64,000 bases of DNA, taken from DASRDE01 sp035938175. Lineage in GTDB: Bacteria > Vulcanimicrobiota > Vulcanimicrobiia > Vulcanimicrobiales > Vulcanimicrobiaceae. The translations under genes were made by a program, and so were the position numbers. The DNA lies in contig DASZHD010000055.1 of assembly GCA_035938175.1 (NCBI GenBank), forward strand, positions 7,200 through 71,199, in the 5' to 3' direction. Positions 53,050 to 61,208 of the stretch are shown here, one piece after another (position 1 is the first letter of the stretch; every line of letters begins with the position of its first letter). The notes under the pieces were generated by a model, which saw nothing but the letters and a program-made list of their open reading frames with translations, made no database searches and was not told the origin of the DNA.

Positions 53050-53973
53050 GTGATGCACATGCCTATCGATCTTCGCGGTTTGCCCGTTTGGGAACGCGCG
53101 TCAACGGTTGGGGATCGCGTCCGTGATTTGCCCGCCGGCGAGGCGTTCGAGTTCACGATGGAACTGGACCCGCATGCGCTGCTTGCCCGCCTCGAGCAGC
53201 AAACGCCCGGCGAGTTGCGGCTGAATTCGCGCCGTCTCTCCGAGCACGAATGGCTGGTGACGATCGTACGGCTTAACGGGGAAACCGGCGGTACGCCGCT
53301 GACGCGAGCCTTGGCGCGCAGCCACGTTTTTTCCGTCCTGGACGGCGATTTGCAAGCGGTGCTGGCCGAATCGATGACGGAATGCTCGGCGCGAAAAGGC
53401 GCGGTGATCTGTGCCGAAAATTCGCCGTGCAGCGCGATCGGCATCGTACTCGACGGCGCGCTTGGCGTCTTTGCGGGCAACGGCACACGCGAGCAATTGC
53501 TCTATCACATTTTTGCATTCGACGTCTTCGGTGCGGCGGAGTTTTTCGATCGCGGATTGTGGCTTGGACGCACCGTGGCCGTCTCGAAAACCGCGCGATA
53601 CGCGACCGTCCCGTTCGACGTGGTTCGCGATTTGGCGCACCGCGAGCCCGAGCTGCTTATCGCACTGGGTGCTTCGTGTGCGCAGCGGACGCGCGGGCTT
53701 GCCAGCACGCTGGCGGCGCAGGTTTCGAAACCGATTCTCGTTCGCGTCGCGGGCGCGCTTTTGCCCTATGCTCCGCCCGCGCAAGGACTCGATCTTGCAC
53801 TGCCGCCGCTGCCTACCATGACGCAATCGCAAATCGCCGCTGCTGCGGGCACGGTGAAAGAAGTCGCGGCACGAGCAATTTCGGAGCTCGAGCGCATGGG
53901 TGCGGTGCGCCGGGAGCGCGGGCACGTGCGGTACTTGAACCGTTCGAAGCTGCTGGAGACGATCGGGACCTGA
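53050..53973 (+). CDS. DUF2249-Crp/Fnr fusion regulator
   Basis: The product is 307 residues, started at GTG with ATG three bases later. The N-terminal 70 residues are DUF2249-like (DLRGLPVWERASTVGDRVRDLPAGEAFEFTMELDPH). A cyclic-nucleotide-binding-like barrel follows (about 90-200, with SPCSAIGIVLDGALGVFAGNGT). The C-terminal winged helix, at about 215-300, contains MTQSQIAAAAGTVKEVAARAISELERMGAV. DUF2249 proteins are associated with nitrate and nitrite metabolism. No Fnr-type cysteine set is visible, so the signal is not evidently an iron-sulfur cluster. It lies between cytochrome c and MgtC genes. Confidence 0.85.
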   Translation: MMHMPIDLRGLPVWERASTVGDRVRDLPAGEAFEFTMELDPHALLARLEQQTPGELRLNSRRLSEHEWLVTIVRLNGETGGTPLTRALARSHVFSVLDGDLQAVLAESMTECSARKGAVICAENSPCSAIGIVLDGALGVFAGNGTREQLLYHIFAFDVFGAAEFFDRGLWLGRTVAVSKTARYATVPFDVVRDLAHREPELLIALGASCAQRTRGLASTLAAQVSKPILVRVAGALLPYAPPAQGLDLALPPLPTMTQSQIAAAAGTVKEVAARAISELERMGAVRRERGHVRYLNRSKLLETIGT

Positions 53974-54641
53974 CCGAGTTCGAATTTTCGCCCTACGGCG
54001 GAATCGCGATTGCCGCCGTCTTGGGCGGCGCGATCGGCTTACAACGACAGGCGGCGGCAAAACCCGCCGGATTTCGAACGCATCTCCTGGTCTCCGCCGC
54101 AGCCGCCGCATTTACCGCAATGGGCGCGCATCTTCACGACACGCGCATTCCCTCGTATATCGTGGTCGGGATCGGTTTCTTGGGAGCCGGAGCGATCGTT
54201 CGGAACGGTGGTGCGCCGCAGGGGCTGACGACCGCCGCGAGCATCTGGGTGGCATCCGCAGTCGGCTTGCTGTTAGGATACGCCAATTCATTCGGTTTAT
54301 ATGCGGCGTTGCTGCTGACCGCGATTACGCTGGGCGCGCTCGCGCTTTCCGACGCACATCTGATGGCGTTTTTTCATATTCCACGAAAAGCGACCGTTCG
54401 CGTCGTATGCGCGACCACGCAGACGCCGCTCAGCGCGATCGTCGATCAATTCCGCAACGCGCAGATTCGTTTCGAATCGATCGACGTCGTTTCAGTGACG
54501 ACGCAGGCATCCGAAGAGGTCGTCGAAACGCTCTATCTGGTCGAGGTAGCGCCGAAACGCGATTTGAACGCGCTGCTGCGCGAAATCAGTGCACTTCCCG
54601 GCGTACGCCGCGTCGAAGCTACGGAACCGGCAATCGGCTGA
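53970..54641 (+). CDS. mgtC: MgtC/SapB family membrane protein with a likely CTG start
   Basis: A protein of about 223 residues with four to five N-terminal membrane helices (GGIAIAAVLGGAIGLQRQ; PAGFRTHLLVSAAAAAFTAMGAH; GFLGAGAIVRNGGAPQGLTTAASIWVASAVGLLLGY) and a C-terminal ferredoxin-like ACT-type domain. The PAGFRTH and GAGAI.R..... GLTTAAS blocks are MgtC signatures. No ATG, GTG or TTG lies near the N-terminus. The CTG at 53970 overlaps the preceding TGA (CTGA) and is the best-placed start; TTG at 54021 would cut into helix 1. MgtC modulates ATP synthase or Mg2+ homeostasis in pathogens; here its role is unproven. Confidence 0.85.
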   Translation: MTEFEFSPYGGIAIAAVLGGAIGLQRQAAAKPAGFRTHLLVSAAAAAFTAMGAHLHDTRIPSYIVVGIGFLGAGAIVRNGGAPQGLTTAASIWVASAVGLLLGYANSFGLYAALLLTAITLGALALSDAHLMAFFHIPRKATVRVVCATTQTPLSAIVDQFRNAQIRFESIDVVSVTTQASEEVVETLYLVEVAPKRDLNALLREISALPGVRRVEATEPAIG

Positions 54642-54643
54642 CG

Positions 54644-54994
54644 ATGCGATTTCTGCGCAGGTGGCTGCGCGTCGAACGCCCGCCCGGCGTGGCACTGTTT
54701 CCCGCGCGCACTCTAGAAATTCCGGCCGATGCAGCGCTCGTCTACGATCGATGCGTTTCGGCAATCGAAGACGTGCTCGGCGGACACGTGTACCAAGGCG
54801 ATCGCACGGCCGGTGCCATCGAAGCCGGTTTCGGTCTGGTGAATTCGGAGCGTCTGCGCGTTACGATCGAAAACCACGGCGAAAATGCGTCGCGGGTACG
54901 CATCGAATCGCGGCGCGGTGCCATTTCGGAACAACCGCACGGCTCGTCCTACGTCGATACGCTCGCTAACGTATTGGAGTCGACGAAGATCTAA
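54644..54994 (+). CDS. Hypothetical protein, alpha/beta
   Basis: The product is 116 residues from the ATG two bases after the mgtC stop. The pattern VALFPARTLEIPADAALVYDRCVSAIEDVLGGHVYQGDRT, then IEAGFGLVNSERLRVTIENHG and ASRVRIESRRG suggests a beta-alpha-beta module with an early helix, hydrophilic and without signal peptide. I do not recognise the family. It overlaps the motB gene by four bases at the 3' end (convergent). Confidence 0.6.
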   Translation: MRFLRRWLRVERPPGVALFPARTLEIPADAALVYDRCVSAIEDVLGGHVYQGDRTAGAIEAGFGLVNSERLRVTIENHGENASRVRIESRRGAISEQPHGSSYVDTLANVLESTKI

Positions 54995-55851
54995 TACGGC
55001 AGCGGCGGCGACATCAGCTGCGAGAGCTTCGCATTCAGAATCACGATGTCCACGCGCCGGTTTGCCGCGCGGTGTCCGGGCGTGTCGTTGGGATAGCGCG
55101 CGCGCCATTCACCATAACCGGTCGCACCCAGCCGGTGCGGATCCATGCCGTCGCGTTCGACGAGATAGCGGGCAACATTCGTCGCGCGGGCCGTTGAAAG
55201 CTCCCAGTTCGTCGGATATTCCGCCGTATGAATCGGCACGTTGTCCGTGTTGCCCTCGACGCGTACCAAGAACTGGTTCCGCTTGAGAAATGCGCTGACG
55301 TGATCGAGAATCCGTTGCGTCTGCGGACGAAGCTCGGCGCTGCCGCTGCTATAGTACGCGTTGTCCGAGAGCAGCGTTATCACCAGCCCGCGCGAATCCA
55401 AATGCAGCTGCAGCGAATGCTCGAGGTGCTGCTGGCGAATGTACGAATTCAGTTGCGACTGAATCTCCGGAATCTGCAGAACGCTCGATTCTTTTGGGTG
55501 ATTCGCCTGGGGACCGTAGCCGCCGGATTGCACGCCGCCCATCGCTTGCGTTTGGCGGCCGCCGTTCGGCGGATTATTGACTGCCCAGTCGTTGTCGAAT
55601 CCGCCCGAGACCGATTTCGCGAACGCTTGAAATTTCACGTGGCTCGGCGTCGACATCGCAAAAAGGATGACGAAAAGCGCCATCATCAGCGTGATCATGT
55701 CCGCATACGTAAGCAGCCACCGCATGCCGCCGGCGTTTTCGTTGCTGCCGCCGTGTGATTGCTTTCTTAAGCTGCTGCGCTGCCGTTCTTCGTTGACGCG
55801 CGTGACCAATTTCGCGGGATTCACAAGGCTGTAGTTCGGCCGAAGCGGCAC
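54991..55851 (-). CDS. motB: Flagellar motor stator protein MotB
   Basis: The product is 286 residues started at GTG. One N-terminal membrane helix (about 46-67: WLLTYADMITLMMALFVILFAMS) contains the proton-binding Asp51 seen in MotB. The linker is followed by an OmpA-type peptidoglycan-binding domain (about 150-280) with SAELRPQTQRILDHV, ELSTARATNVARYLV and GEWRARYPNDTPGHRAANRRVDIVI. It anchors the stator and conducts ions for rotation. No motA gene is next to it; the gene lies just 3' of serS. Together with the flagellin it supports motility in this organism. Confidence 0.93.
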   Translation of the reverse strand: MPLRPNYSLVNPAKLVTRVNEERQRSSLRKQSHGGSNENAGGMRWLLTYADMITLMMALFVILFAMSTPSHVKFQAFAKSVSGGFDNDWAVNNPPNGGRQTQAMGGVQSGGYGPQANHPKESSVLQIPEIQSQLNSYIRQQHLEHSLQLHLDSRGLVITLLSDNAYYSSGSAELRPQTQRILDHVSAFLKRNQFLVRVEGNTDNVPIHTAEYPTNWELSTARATNVARYLVERDGMDPHRLGATGYGEWRARYPNDTPGHRAANRRVDIVILNAKLSQLMSPPLPY

Positions 55852-55901
55852 GGCGCTTTACGGTGGCAGTAAGGACGATGACAACCTGTGCGGCCCGACG
55901 G

Positions 55902-57185
55902 CTACGCTATGACGTCCGCGTTCATATAGCTCCGCAGAGCAAGCGGAATTTCGATCGACCCGTCGCGCTGCTGATAGTTTTCCATAATCGCGAGCAGCGT
56001 CCGTCCAACGGCCAACCCCGAGCCGTTGAGCGTGTGCACCAGTTCCGGTTTCGCTTTCGCGTCGCGCCGCAAACGGATCTGCGCCCGGCGCGCCTGGAAA
56101 TCGGTACAATTGGAACACGAGCTGATTTCGCGATAGCGGTTAGCGCTGGGTAGCCAAACTTCGATGTCGTAGGTTTTGGCTGCGTTGAATCCGACGTCGG
56201 CGGCGCAGAGCGCGACGACGCGATACGGAATCTCCAATTCCGCCAAAAGCGCTTCCGCATTACCCGTCAGCGTTTCGAGTGCGTCGAACGAGGATTCGGG
56301 CGCGGTGAGCCAAACCAGTTCGACCTTGTCGAATTGATGCAGGCGGATCAGACCGCGCGTATCTTTTCCCGCAGCGCCCGCCTCTTTGCGAAAACACGGC
56401 GTGTACGCCGCATACAGCCTGGGCAGGGTTTCAAATGCAAGAATCTCGCCGGCATGCAAGGCCGTCAGCGGCACTTCCGCCGTCGGGATCATGAACAGAT
56501 CGGCTTCCTGATCGACGAACATCGCGTCCGAGAATTTCGTGAGCTGCCCGGTGGACCACATCGTATTCCGCGAAACGAGCACGGGCGGCGAGATTTCTTC
56601 GTATCCACGCGAAGCAGCGCGATCCAGAAAAAATTGCACCAATGCGCGCGAGAGGCGCGCGCCTGCGCCTTTGAGCAGCGCGAAGCGGCTGCCGGAGAGT
56701 TTTGCGGCGCGTTCGAAATCCAGGATCCCCAGCCGCTCTCCGAGATCCCAGTGCGCCAGCGGTTCGAAATCGAATTCGCGCGGAGCGCCGTGCGTGCGTA
56801 CGACGACGTTGTCGTCTTCGCTCGCGCCGTCGGGCACGGAATCATCCAGAATATTGGGCGACTGCGTGAGCAGCTCGTGCAGCGGCGATTGCGCGTTCTC
56901 GGGAGCCAGCTGGTTAACGAGATCCTGCGTGCGATCGATCTGCGCGGAAAGTTCCTCGATTTTCGGGCGCAGCTCTCGCGCGGCAGCCCCCTTGTCGGCG
57001 GCTTTGCCGATTTCCGATGAGAGCCGGTTTTTTTCGGCCTTCGCGTTTTCGAGCTGCGTAAGCGCCGAGCGGTACTGCTCGTCCAGGCGAAGAATCTCGT
57101 CGACGAACGAGGGATCCTGTCCGCGGCGCTGCGCCGAACGACGGACGCGATCGGGATCGCGGCGAACTACTACGATATCTAGCAT
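55902..57185 (-). CDS. serS: Seryl-tRNA synthetase
   Basis: The product is 427 residues from the ATG giving MLDIVVVRRDPDRV, the usual N-terminus; another ATG is five codons upstream. The N-terminal coiled-coil arm (about 25-100) precedes the class II catalytic core with motif 2 (FRKEAGAAGKDTRGLIRLHQFDKVEL) and motif 3 (NGSGLAVGRTLLAIMENYQ). It charges tRNA-Ser, one of which is encoded at 50.2 kb. The start codon overlaps that of the divergent moeA gene (CATG), so the two promoters must lie within each other's coding regions. Confidence 0.96.
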   Translation of the reverse strand: MLDIVVVRRDPDRVRRSAQRRGQDPSFVDEILRLDEQYRSALTQLENAKAEKNRLSSEIGKAADKGAAARELRPKIEELSAQIDRTQDLVNQLAPENAQSPLHELLTQSPNILDDSVPDGASEDDNVVVRTHGAPREFDFEPLAHWDLGERLGILDFERAAKLSGSRFALLKGAGARLSRALVQFFLDRAASRGYEEISPPVLVSRNTMWSTGQLTKFSDAMFVDQEADLFMIPTAEVPLTALHAGEILAFETLPRLYAAYTPCFRKEAGAAGKDTRGLIRLHQFDKVELVWLTAPESSFDALETLTGNAEALLAELEIPYRVVALCAADVGFNAAKTYDIEVWLPSANRYREISSCSNCTDFQARRAQIRLRRDAKAKPELVHTLNGSGLAVGRTLLAIMENYQQRDGSIEIPLALRSYMNADVIA

Positions 57186-58416
57186 GGAAAAACGCGGCAT
57201 TGGATTTCAAGCCGATGCGCTCCTCGCGCCGGCACAGGCATTGACGTTGTATTTCGCGCGCGCGAATCTCCGCGCGCCGCAAACGGAGTTCGTTTCCATC
57301 GACCGCGCGTTGGGACGAACGCTGTCGCAACGCGCGATTGCCGAGGAAGCGCATCCCGCAGCTGCGCGATCCGTTATGGACGGGTTTGCGGTGCGATCGT
57401 CCGATACACCCGGCCGCCTGCAGATTGCGGGCGAGATCCGTATGGGGCGCGTGTGGGCCGGTGAACTGGAGCTGGGGCGTGCCCTGGCAATTCCCACCGG
57501 CGGCGTGCTGCCGGCCGGATCCGACTGCGTCGTTCCGATCGAAGCGGTGCGAATGGACGACGGCGCGATCGTCGTCGGCGAGCGCATTCCCCGCGGCGAC
57601 TGCATCGCACCGGCCGGTTCGGATATGCGCGCCGGAGAGGTCCTTTTGGAGCCCGGGCGGCGCATCGGCGGCGCCGAACTCGCGGTGCTTGCAACGTTAG
57701 GGCTTTCGCGTGTGCCCGTCTTTCGGCGGCCCGTCATTGCGGTTTTTTCGAGCGGCGACGAGCTGGTCGACGTGCAGTCGACTCCCGGACCGGGACAAAT
57801 TCGCGATTCCAATCGCTGGGCGGTTGCGGGTTTGCTGGAGACGCTCGGTGCGGCGGTTCGCCATCTGCCGACGGCGCCTGACGAGCCGGGGGCGCTCGAA
57901 TCGCTTTTGCGCGAGGGTCTTGCGACGTGTGACGGCGTCGTGCTCACCGGCGGCTCATCGGTCGGCGAACGCGATTTGACGCCGCAGATCGTCGATCGCG
58001 CCGGTACTCCGGGAGTCATCGTGCACGGCCTGCGTGTGAAGCCGGGAAAGCCGACGGTTCTTGCCGCGATCGACGGTAAGCCGCTCATCGGCCTTCCGGG
58101 GAACCCCGCGTCCGCCGCGATGATTTTGGATGCGGTGGCATCGCCGATCGTCTGCGCGCTTACCGGCAGCACGCCGCGCCGTCAAACTTCCGAAGCAGTG
58201 TTGGCGCAGCCCTATCGGAAGCGCCCGGGTTGGACATGGTACGTTCCCGTGCGGCTGGACGAGGCAGAGGCAACGCCAAAGGCGTATCCGCTTGAACTGC
58301 GTTCCAGCTCCGCGAGTCTGCTCGCGCGCGCAAGCGGATTTCTGACGTTGGACGAACCGATAGAAGAAGTAAGCGCCGGAACGATCGTGCGGATCGAGCG
58401 GTTTCTTGGGAGTTAA
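57184..58416 (+). CDS. moeA: Molybdopterin molybdenumtransferase MoeA
   Basis: A 410-residue enzyme of molybdenum cofactor synthesis. It inserts molybdenum into adenylated molybdopterin. The N-terminal domain includes ARSVMDGFAVRS and IPTGGVLPAGSDCVVPIEA. The MoCF/MogA-like domain has IAVFSSGDELVD and VLTGGSSVGERDL. The end includes KPGKPTVLAAIDGKPLIGLPGNPASA. It overlaps the hisC start by 11 bases. The ATG is shared across strands with serS, so the exact start could be slightly downstream. No other moa or mob genes are in the window. Confidence 0.93.
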   Translation: MEKRGIGFQADALLAPAQALTLYFARANLRAPQTEFVSIDRALGRTLSQRAIAEEAHPAAARSVMDGFAVRSSDTPGRLQIAGEIRMGRVWAGELELGRALAIPTGGVLPAGSDCVVPIEAVRMDDGAIVVGERIPRGDCIAPAGSDMRAGEVLLEPGRRIGGAELAVLATLGLSRVPVFRRPVIAVFSSGDELVDVQSTPGPGQIRDSNRWAVAGLLETLGAAVRHLPTAPDEPGALESLLREGLATCDGVVLTGGSSVGERDLTPQIVDRAGTPGVIVHGLRVKPGKPTVLAAIDGKPLIGLPGNPASAAMILDAVASPIVCALTGSTPRRQTSEAVLAQPYRKRPGWTWYVPVRLDEAEATPKAYPLELRSSSASLLARASGFLTLDEPIEEVSAGTIVRIERFLGS

Positions 58417-59560
58417 ACTGAAAAACACGTCTGCGGCGCCTCATGCGAGCGTCACCGAACCGGAATTCTTGGCGGCGCCGCACATCGAGGCGATTCCCGT
58501 CGTCACGCCGTTTATCGGGCCCGAACAGTTGATGCGCGAAGGCGGCCATGCATCGCTGCTGCGCCTGGGTGCCAACGAAAGTGCATTCGGCCCCTCGCCG
58601 CGGGCAGTGCAAGCGATGGCCGCCGAGTTGCCGCATATTTCGTGGTATGGCGATCCGGAATCGTACGATCTGCGCTGCGCGCTTGCCCTGATGCACGGCT
58701 GCGGCGTCGAAAATATCTGCGCGGGCAGCGGCATCGACGATTTGATGGGTTTGGGCGTACGCGCTTTTCTTTCGCCGGGTTCGACCGCCTTGACGACTCG
58801 TGGAACGTATCCCACGTTCGCGTACCACGTTACCGGGTTCGGCGGAAAACTCGATACGGTTCCGTACCGCGACGACGGCCGCGTCGATATCGACGCCTTG
58901 ATCGATCGCGCGCGCTCCGTCGCTCCGTCGATCGTCTACATCGCCAATCCCGACAACCCGAGCGGCACAACGCTTGCGGCTTCGGAGATTCTCCGGCTCT
59001 TTCACGCGCTTCCAGCCCGAACGCTCCTGTTTTTGGACGAGGCGTACGCCGATTTCGTCGACGAACGCGACGCATTTCCGCAACTGCTTTCCGGGCGGTT
59101 GATCCGGGTCCGCACGTTTTCAAAAGCGTACGGAATGGCCGGAGCCCGCATCGGGTACGCAATCTCTACGCCGCGAAACGCCGTAACGTTCCAAAAAATT
59201 CGATTGCACTATGGCGTGAACCGCAATGCGCAGATCGGTGCGCTGGCTGCACTCGGCGACCGTCAATTTCACGACTACGTGCGCACGGAGGTCGCGCGCG
59301 GACGTCAAGACTATTACGATCTCGCGCAGTCGCTCGGGCTGGGCTTCTTGCAGTCGCATACGAATTTCGTGTGCATCGATTTCGGAACAAACCAGCGGGC
59401 GACGTCGGTGATGAACGCGCTGCTCTCGCACGGCGTCTTCGTTCGTAAGCCTGCCGCGCCGCCGCTCGACCGCTACGTGCGCATCAGCGTCGGCACTCCG
59501 GCCGAGCGTGCGGAGTTCGGCGTCCGCCTGCGGCGCGTGCTTTCGGAGGAAGCCGCGTGA
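58406..59560 (+). CDS. hisC: Histidinol-phosphate aminotransferase-like enzyme
   Basis: The product is 384 residues from a TTG in GVKLKNTSAAPHA; a CTG at 58418, five to six bases after GGGAG, is another possible start. Class I/II aminotransferase fold: LGANESAFGPSPRAV, PDNPSGT, FLDEAYADF, the PLP Lys240 in RTFSKAYGMAGARIGY, and the C-terminal RISVGTPAER. It converts imidazole-acetol phosphate to histidinol phosphate in histidine synthesis, or a related amino donor pair. It overlaps moeA by 11 bases and the phosphoesterase by four (GTGA). No other his genes are adjacent. Confidence 0.88.
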   Translation: MGVKLKNTSAAPHASVTEPEFLAAPHIEAIPVVTPFIGPEQLMREGGHASLLRLGANESAFGPSPRAVQAMAAELPHISWYGDPESYDLRCALALMHGCGVENICAGSGIDDLMGLGVRAFLSPGSTALTTRGTYPTFAYHVTGFGGKLDTVPYRDDGRVDIDALIDRARSVAPSIVYIANPDNPSGTTLAASEILRLFHALPARTLLFLDEAYADFVDERDAFPQLLSGRLIRVRTFSKAYGMAGARIGYAISTPRNAVTFQKIRLHYGVNRNAQIGALAALGDRQFHDYVRTEVARGRQDYYDLAQSLGLGFLQSHTNFVCIDFGTNQRATSVMNALLSHGVFVRKPAAPPLDRYVRISVGTPAERAEFGVRLRRVLSEEAA

Positions 59561-60282
59561 GGTACGCGGTTTTCTCGGATATTCACGGGAATCTCGAATC
59601 GCTCGAGCGCGCGTTCGCGTTGCTGGAGAGCGGCGATCGGGTCTTGTGTTTGGGCGACATCGTCGGCTACGGACCGAACCCGAACGAATGCGTGCGCATG
59701 ATCCGCGATCGCGCGCACCAGACGGTGCTGGGAAACCACGACGTCGCGGCCGTCGACAATTTCGGGGTCGAATATTTCAATCCGGCGGCGCGCCGCGCAA
59801 TCGAGTGGACGCAAAGCGTCATCGAGCCCGACGTGGTCGACTGGCTCAACGGGCTCAGCTACGAAATTCGAGACCAGCGCTACTTGCTGGTGCACGGAGC
59901 GCCCGTTCACTACTTCGAATACCTGCTCGACAAACGCCACGCCAAAGCGGCTTTCGAGCGGACGGACGCGCCGATCATCTTCGTAGGCCATACACACATC
60001 GCCGAATATTACGCGCTCGAACCCGACGGAACGGTTTCACATCAACACATGCAAAACGGCGGAGAGCTGGCACTGGAAACGGGAAAGCGGTACATCATCG
60101 ACGTCGGCAGCATCGGGCAGCCGCGCGACCTGAATCCGCAGGCGTCGTTCGTGCTGTTCGACGACGCCGCCAATGTCGTCAAATGGATCCGTTACGACTA
60201 TCCCATCAGAGAAGTGCAGCAAAAAATCGTCGACGCGGAACTTCCGCACGCGCTGGCCGCGCGATTGGACGTGGGCCGTTGA
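59557..60282 (+). CDS. Calcineurin-like metallophosphoesterase (YfcE-like)
   Basis: The product is 241 residues, starting at GTG over the hisC stop. The metallophosphoesterase motifs are in order: FSDIHGN (15 residues in), CLGDIVGYGPNP, LGNHD, and VGHTHIAEYY. The catalytic dinuclear metal site is complete. A PRDLNPQ-like tail suggests a phosphodiesterase or nucleotide phosphatase of the MPE/YmdB-like group. The substrate is not determinable. Its stop overlaps the TTG start of the thioesterase gene. Confidence 0.87.
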   Translation: MRYAVFSDIHGNLESLERAFALLESGDRVLCLGDIVGYGPNPNECVRMIRDRAHQTVLGNHDVAAVDNFGVEYFNPAARRAIEWTQSVIEPDVVDWLNGLSYEIRDQRYLLVHGAPVHYFEYLLDKRHAKAAFERTDAPIIFVGHTHIAEYYALEPDGTVSHQHMQNGGELALETGKRYIIDVGSIGQPRDLNPQASFVLFDDAANVVKWIRYDYPIREVQQKIVDAELPHALAARLDVGR

Positions 60283-60716
60283 CGCCGGTCGACGACGGGC
60301 GGTGCTTTGCGTGCGGTCCGGAGAACGAAATCGGTCTGCATCTGCAATTCGAACCGGACGGCTCGGACGGCGTGCGTGCGGTGACGATGCTGCGGCCGGA
60401 GTTTCAAGGCTGGCAAAACATCGCCCACGGCGGCATTGCGCTCGCGCTGCTTGACGAAGCGATGGCGCATGCGGCCGGGTTCGCCGGCTACCGCGGCGTG
60501 ACGGCGACGATGAACGCACGGTTTCGCAAACCGGTGCCGCTGGATGCGCGCCTGCAGGTCGAGGGACGCGTGAAATGGCAGCGGCGCAACGTTTTGGAAT
60601 TGCAAGCGCGCGTCGTAGACGAGCACGGAGCGGTGCTGGTAGAGGGTGAGGGCCGCTTCGTTTCGCAGGGCAAGATTGAGGACGTGCACGATCGGCGGAA
60701 TCCGGAAAGTGGCTAA
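60279..60716 (+). CDS. Hotdog-fold thioesterase
   Basis: The product is 145 residues from a TTG that overlaps the preceding TGA. The N-terminal CFACGPENEIGLHLQF matches the PaaI/4HBT-like pattern. AHGGIALALLDEAMAHAAG is the hotdog helix with the catalytic-loop residues, and TATMNARFRKPVPLDARLQVEG is the following strand pair. It hydrolyses an acyl-CoA thioester. It shares an eight-base overlap with smpB. Its upstream frame runs antisense-like through the phosphoesterase and is rejected. Confidence 0.82.
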   Translation: MTPVDDGRCFACGPENEIGLHLQFEPDGSDGVRAVTMLRPEFQGWQNIAHGGIALALLDEAMAHAAGFAGYRGVTATMNARFRKPVPLDARLQVEGRVKWQRRNVLELQARVVDEHGAVLVEGEGRFVSQGKIEDVHDRRNPESG

Positions 60717-61200
60717 ATCGAAACAAATCCGCGAAGCCGAAAAAGCGGAACAGAAACGAAACGCAGCACCCTCGGTGGACAACCGCCGCGCACGCCACGA
60801 GTTTCACATTCTGGAATCGATGGAAGCCGGCATCGCACTCACCGGAACCGAGATCAAATCGATTCGTCAAGGCGGCATCAGTTTGAATGAAGCGTACGCA
60901 CGCGTGCGCGACGGCGAATTATGGTTGCTCGGCATGCACGTTCCGCCGTACAAACAAGGCAGCTTCTCAAACGTCGATCCGAACCGTCCGCGCAAACTGC
61001 TGATGCACAAGGAGCAGATCGCGCGCTTCGGTTCGCGCGCGGCGGAAAAAGGACTGACGATCGTGCCGCTGCGTCTGTATTTCACGCGGGGAAAAGTAAA
61101 AGTCGAGATCGGCCTGGCCAAGGGCAAGAAGCTTTGGGACAAGCGTGAAGCCACCGCCAAGCGCGACGTGCAGCGCGAGCTGGCGCGGCACACGGGATAA
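60709..61200 (+). CDS. smpB: tmRNA-binding protein SmpB
   Basis: The product is 163 residues from GTG (VAKSKQIREAEKAEQK). The SmpB core is NRRARHEFHILESMEAGIALTGTEIKSIRQGGISL, NEAYARVRDGELWLLGMHVPPY, NVDPNRPRKLLMHKEQI, and the C-terminal KLWDKREATAKRDVQRE. With tmRNA it rescues stalled ribosomes. No tmRNA gene is visible in the window. The GTG is inside the thioesterase end by eight bases. It precedes tilS by eight bases. Confidence 0.96.
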   Translation: MAKSKQIREAEKAEQKRNAAPSVDNRRARHEFHILESMEAGIALTGTEIKSIRQGGISLNEAYARVRDGELWLLGMHVPPYKQGSFSNVDPNRPRKLLMHKEQIARFGSRAAEKGLTIVPLRLYFTRGKVKVEIGLAKGKKLWDKREATAKRDVQRELARHTG

Positions 61201-61208
61201 ACTTCTCC

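Noticed and set aside
58406..58423. CTG at 58418 as the certain hisC start
   Set aside because: Spacing to GGGAG is good, but the TTG at 58406 is equally plausible, so the call stays with TTG.
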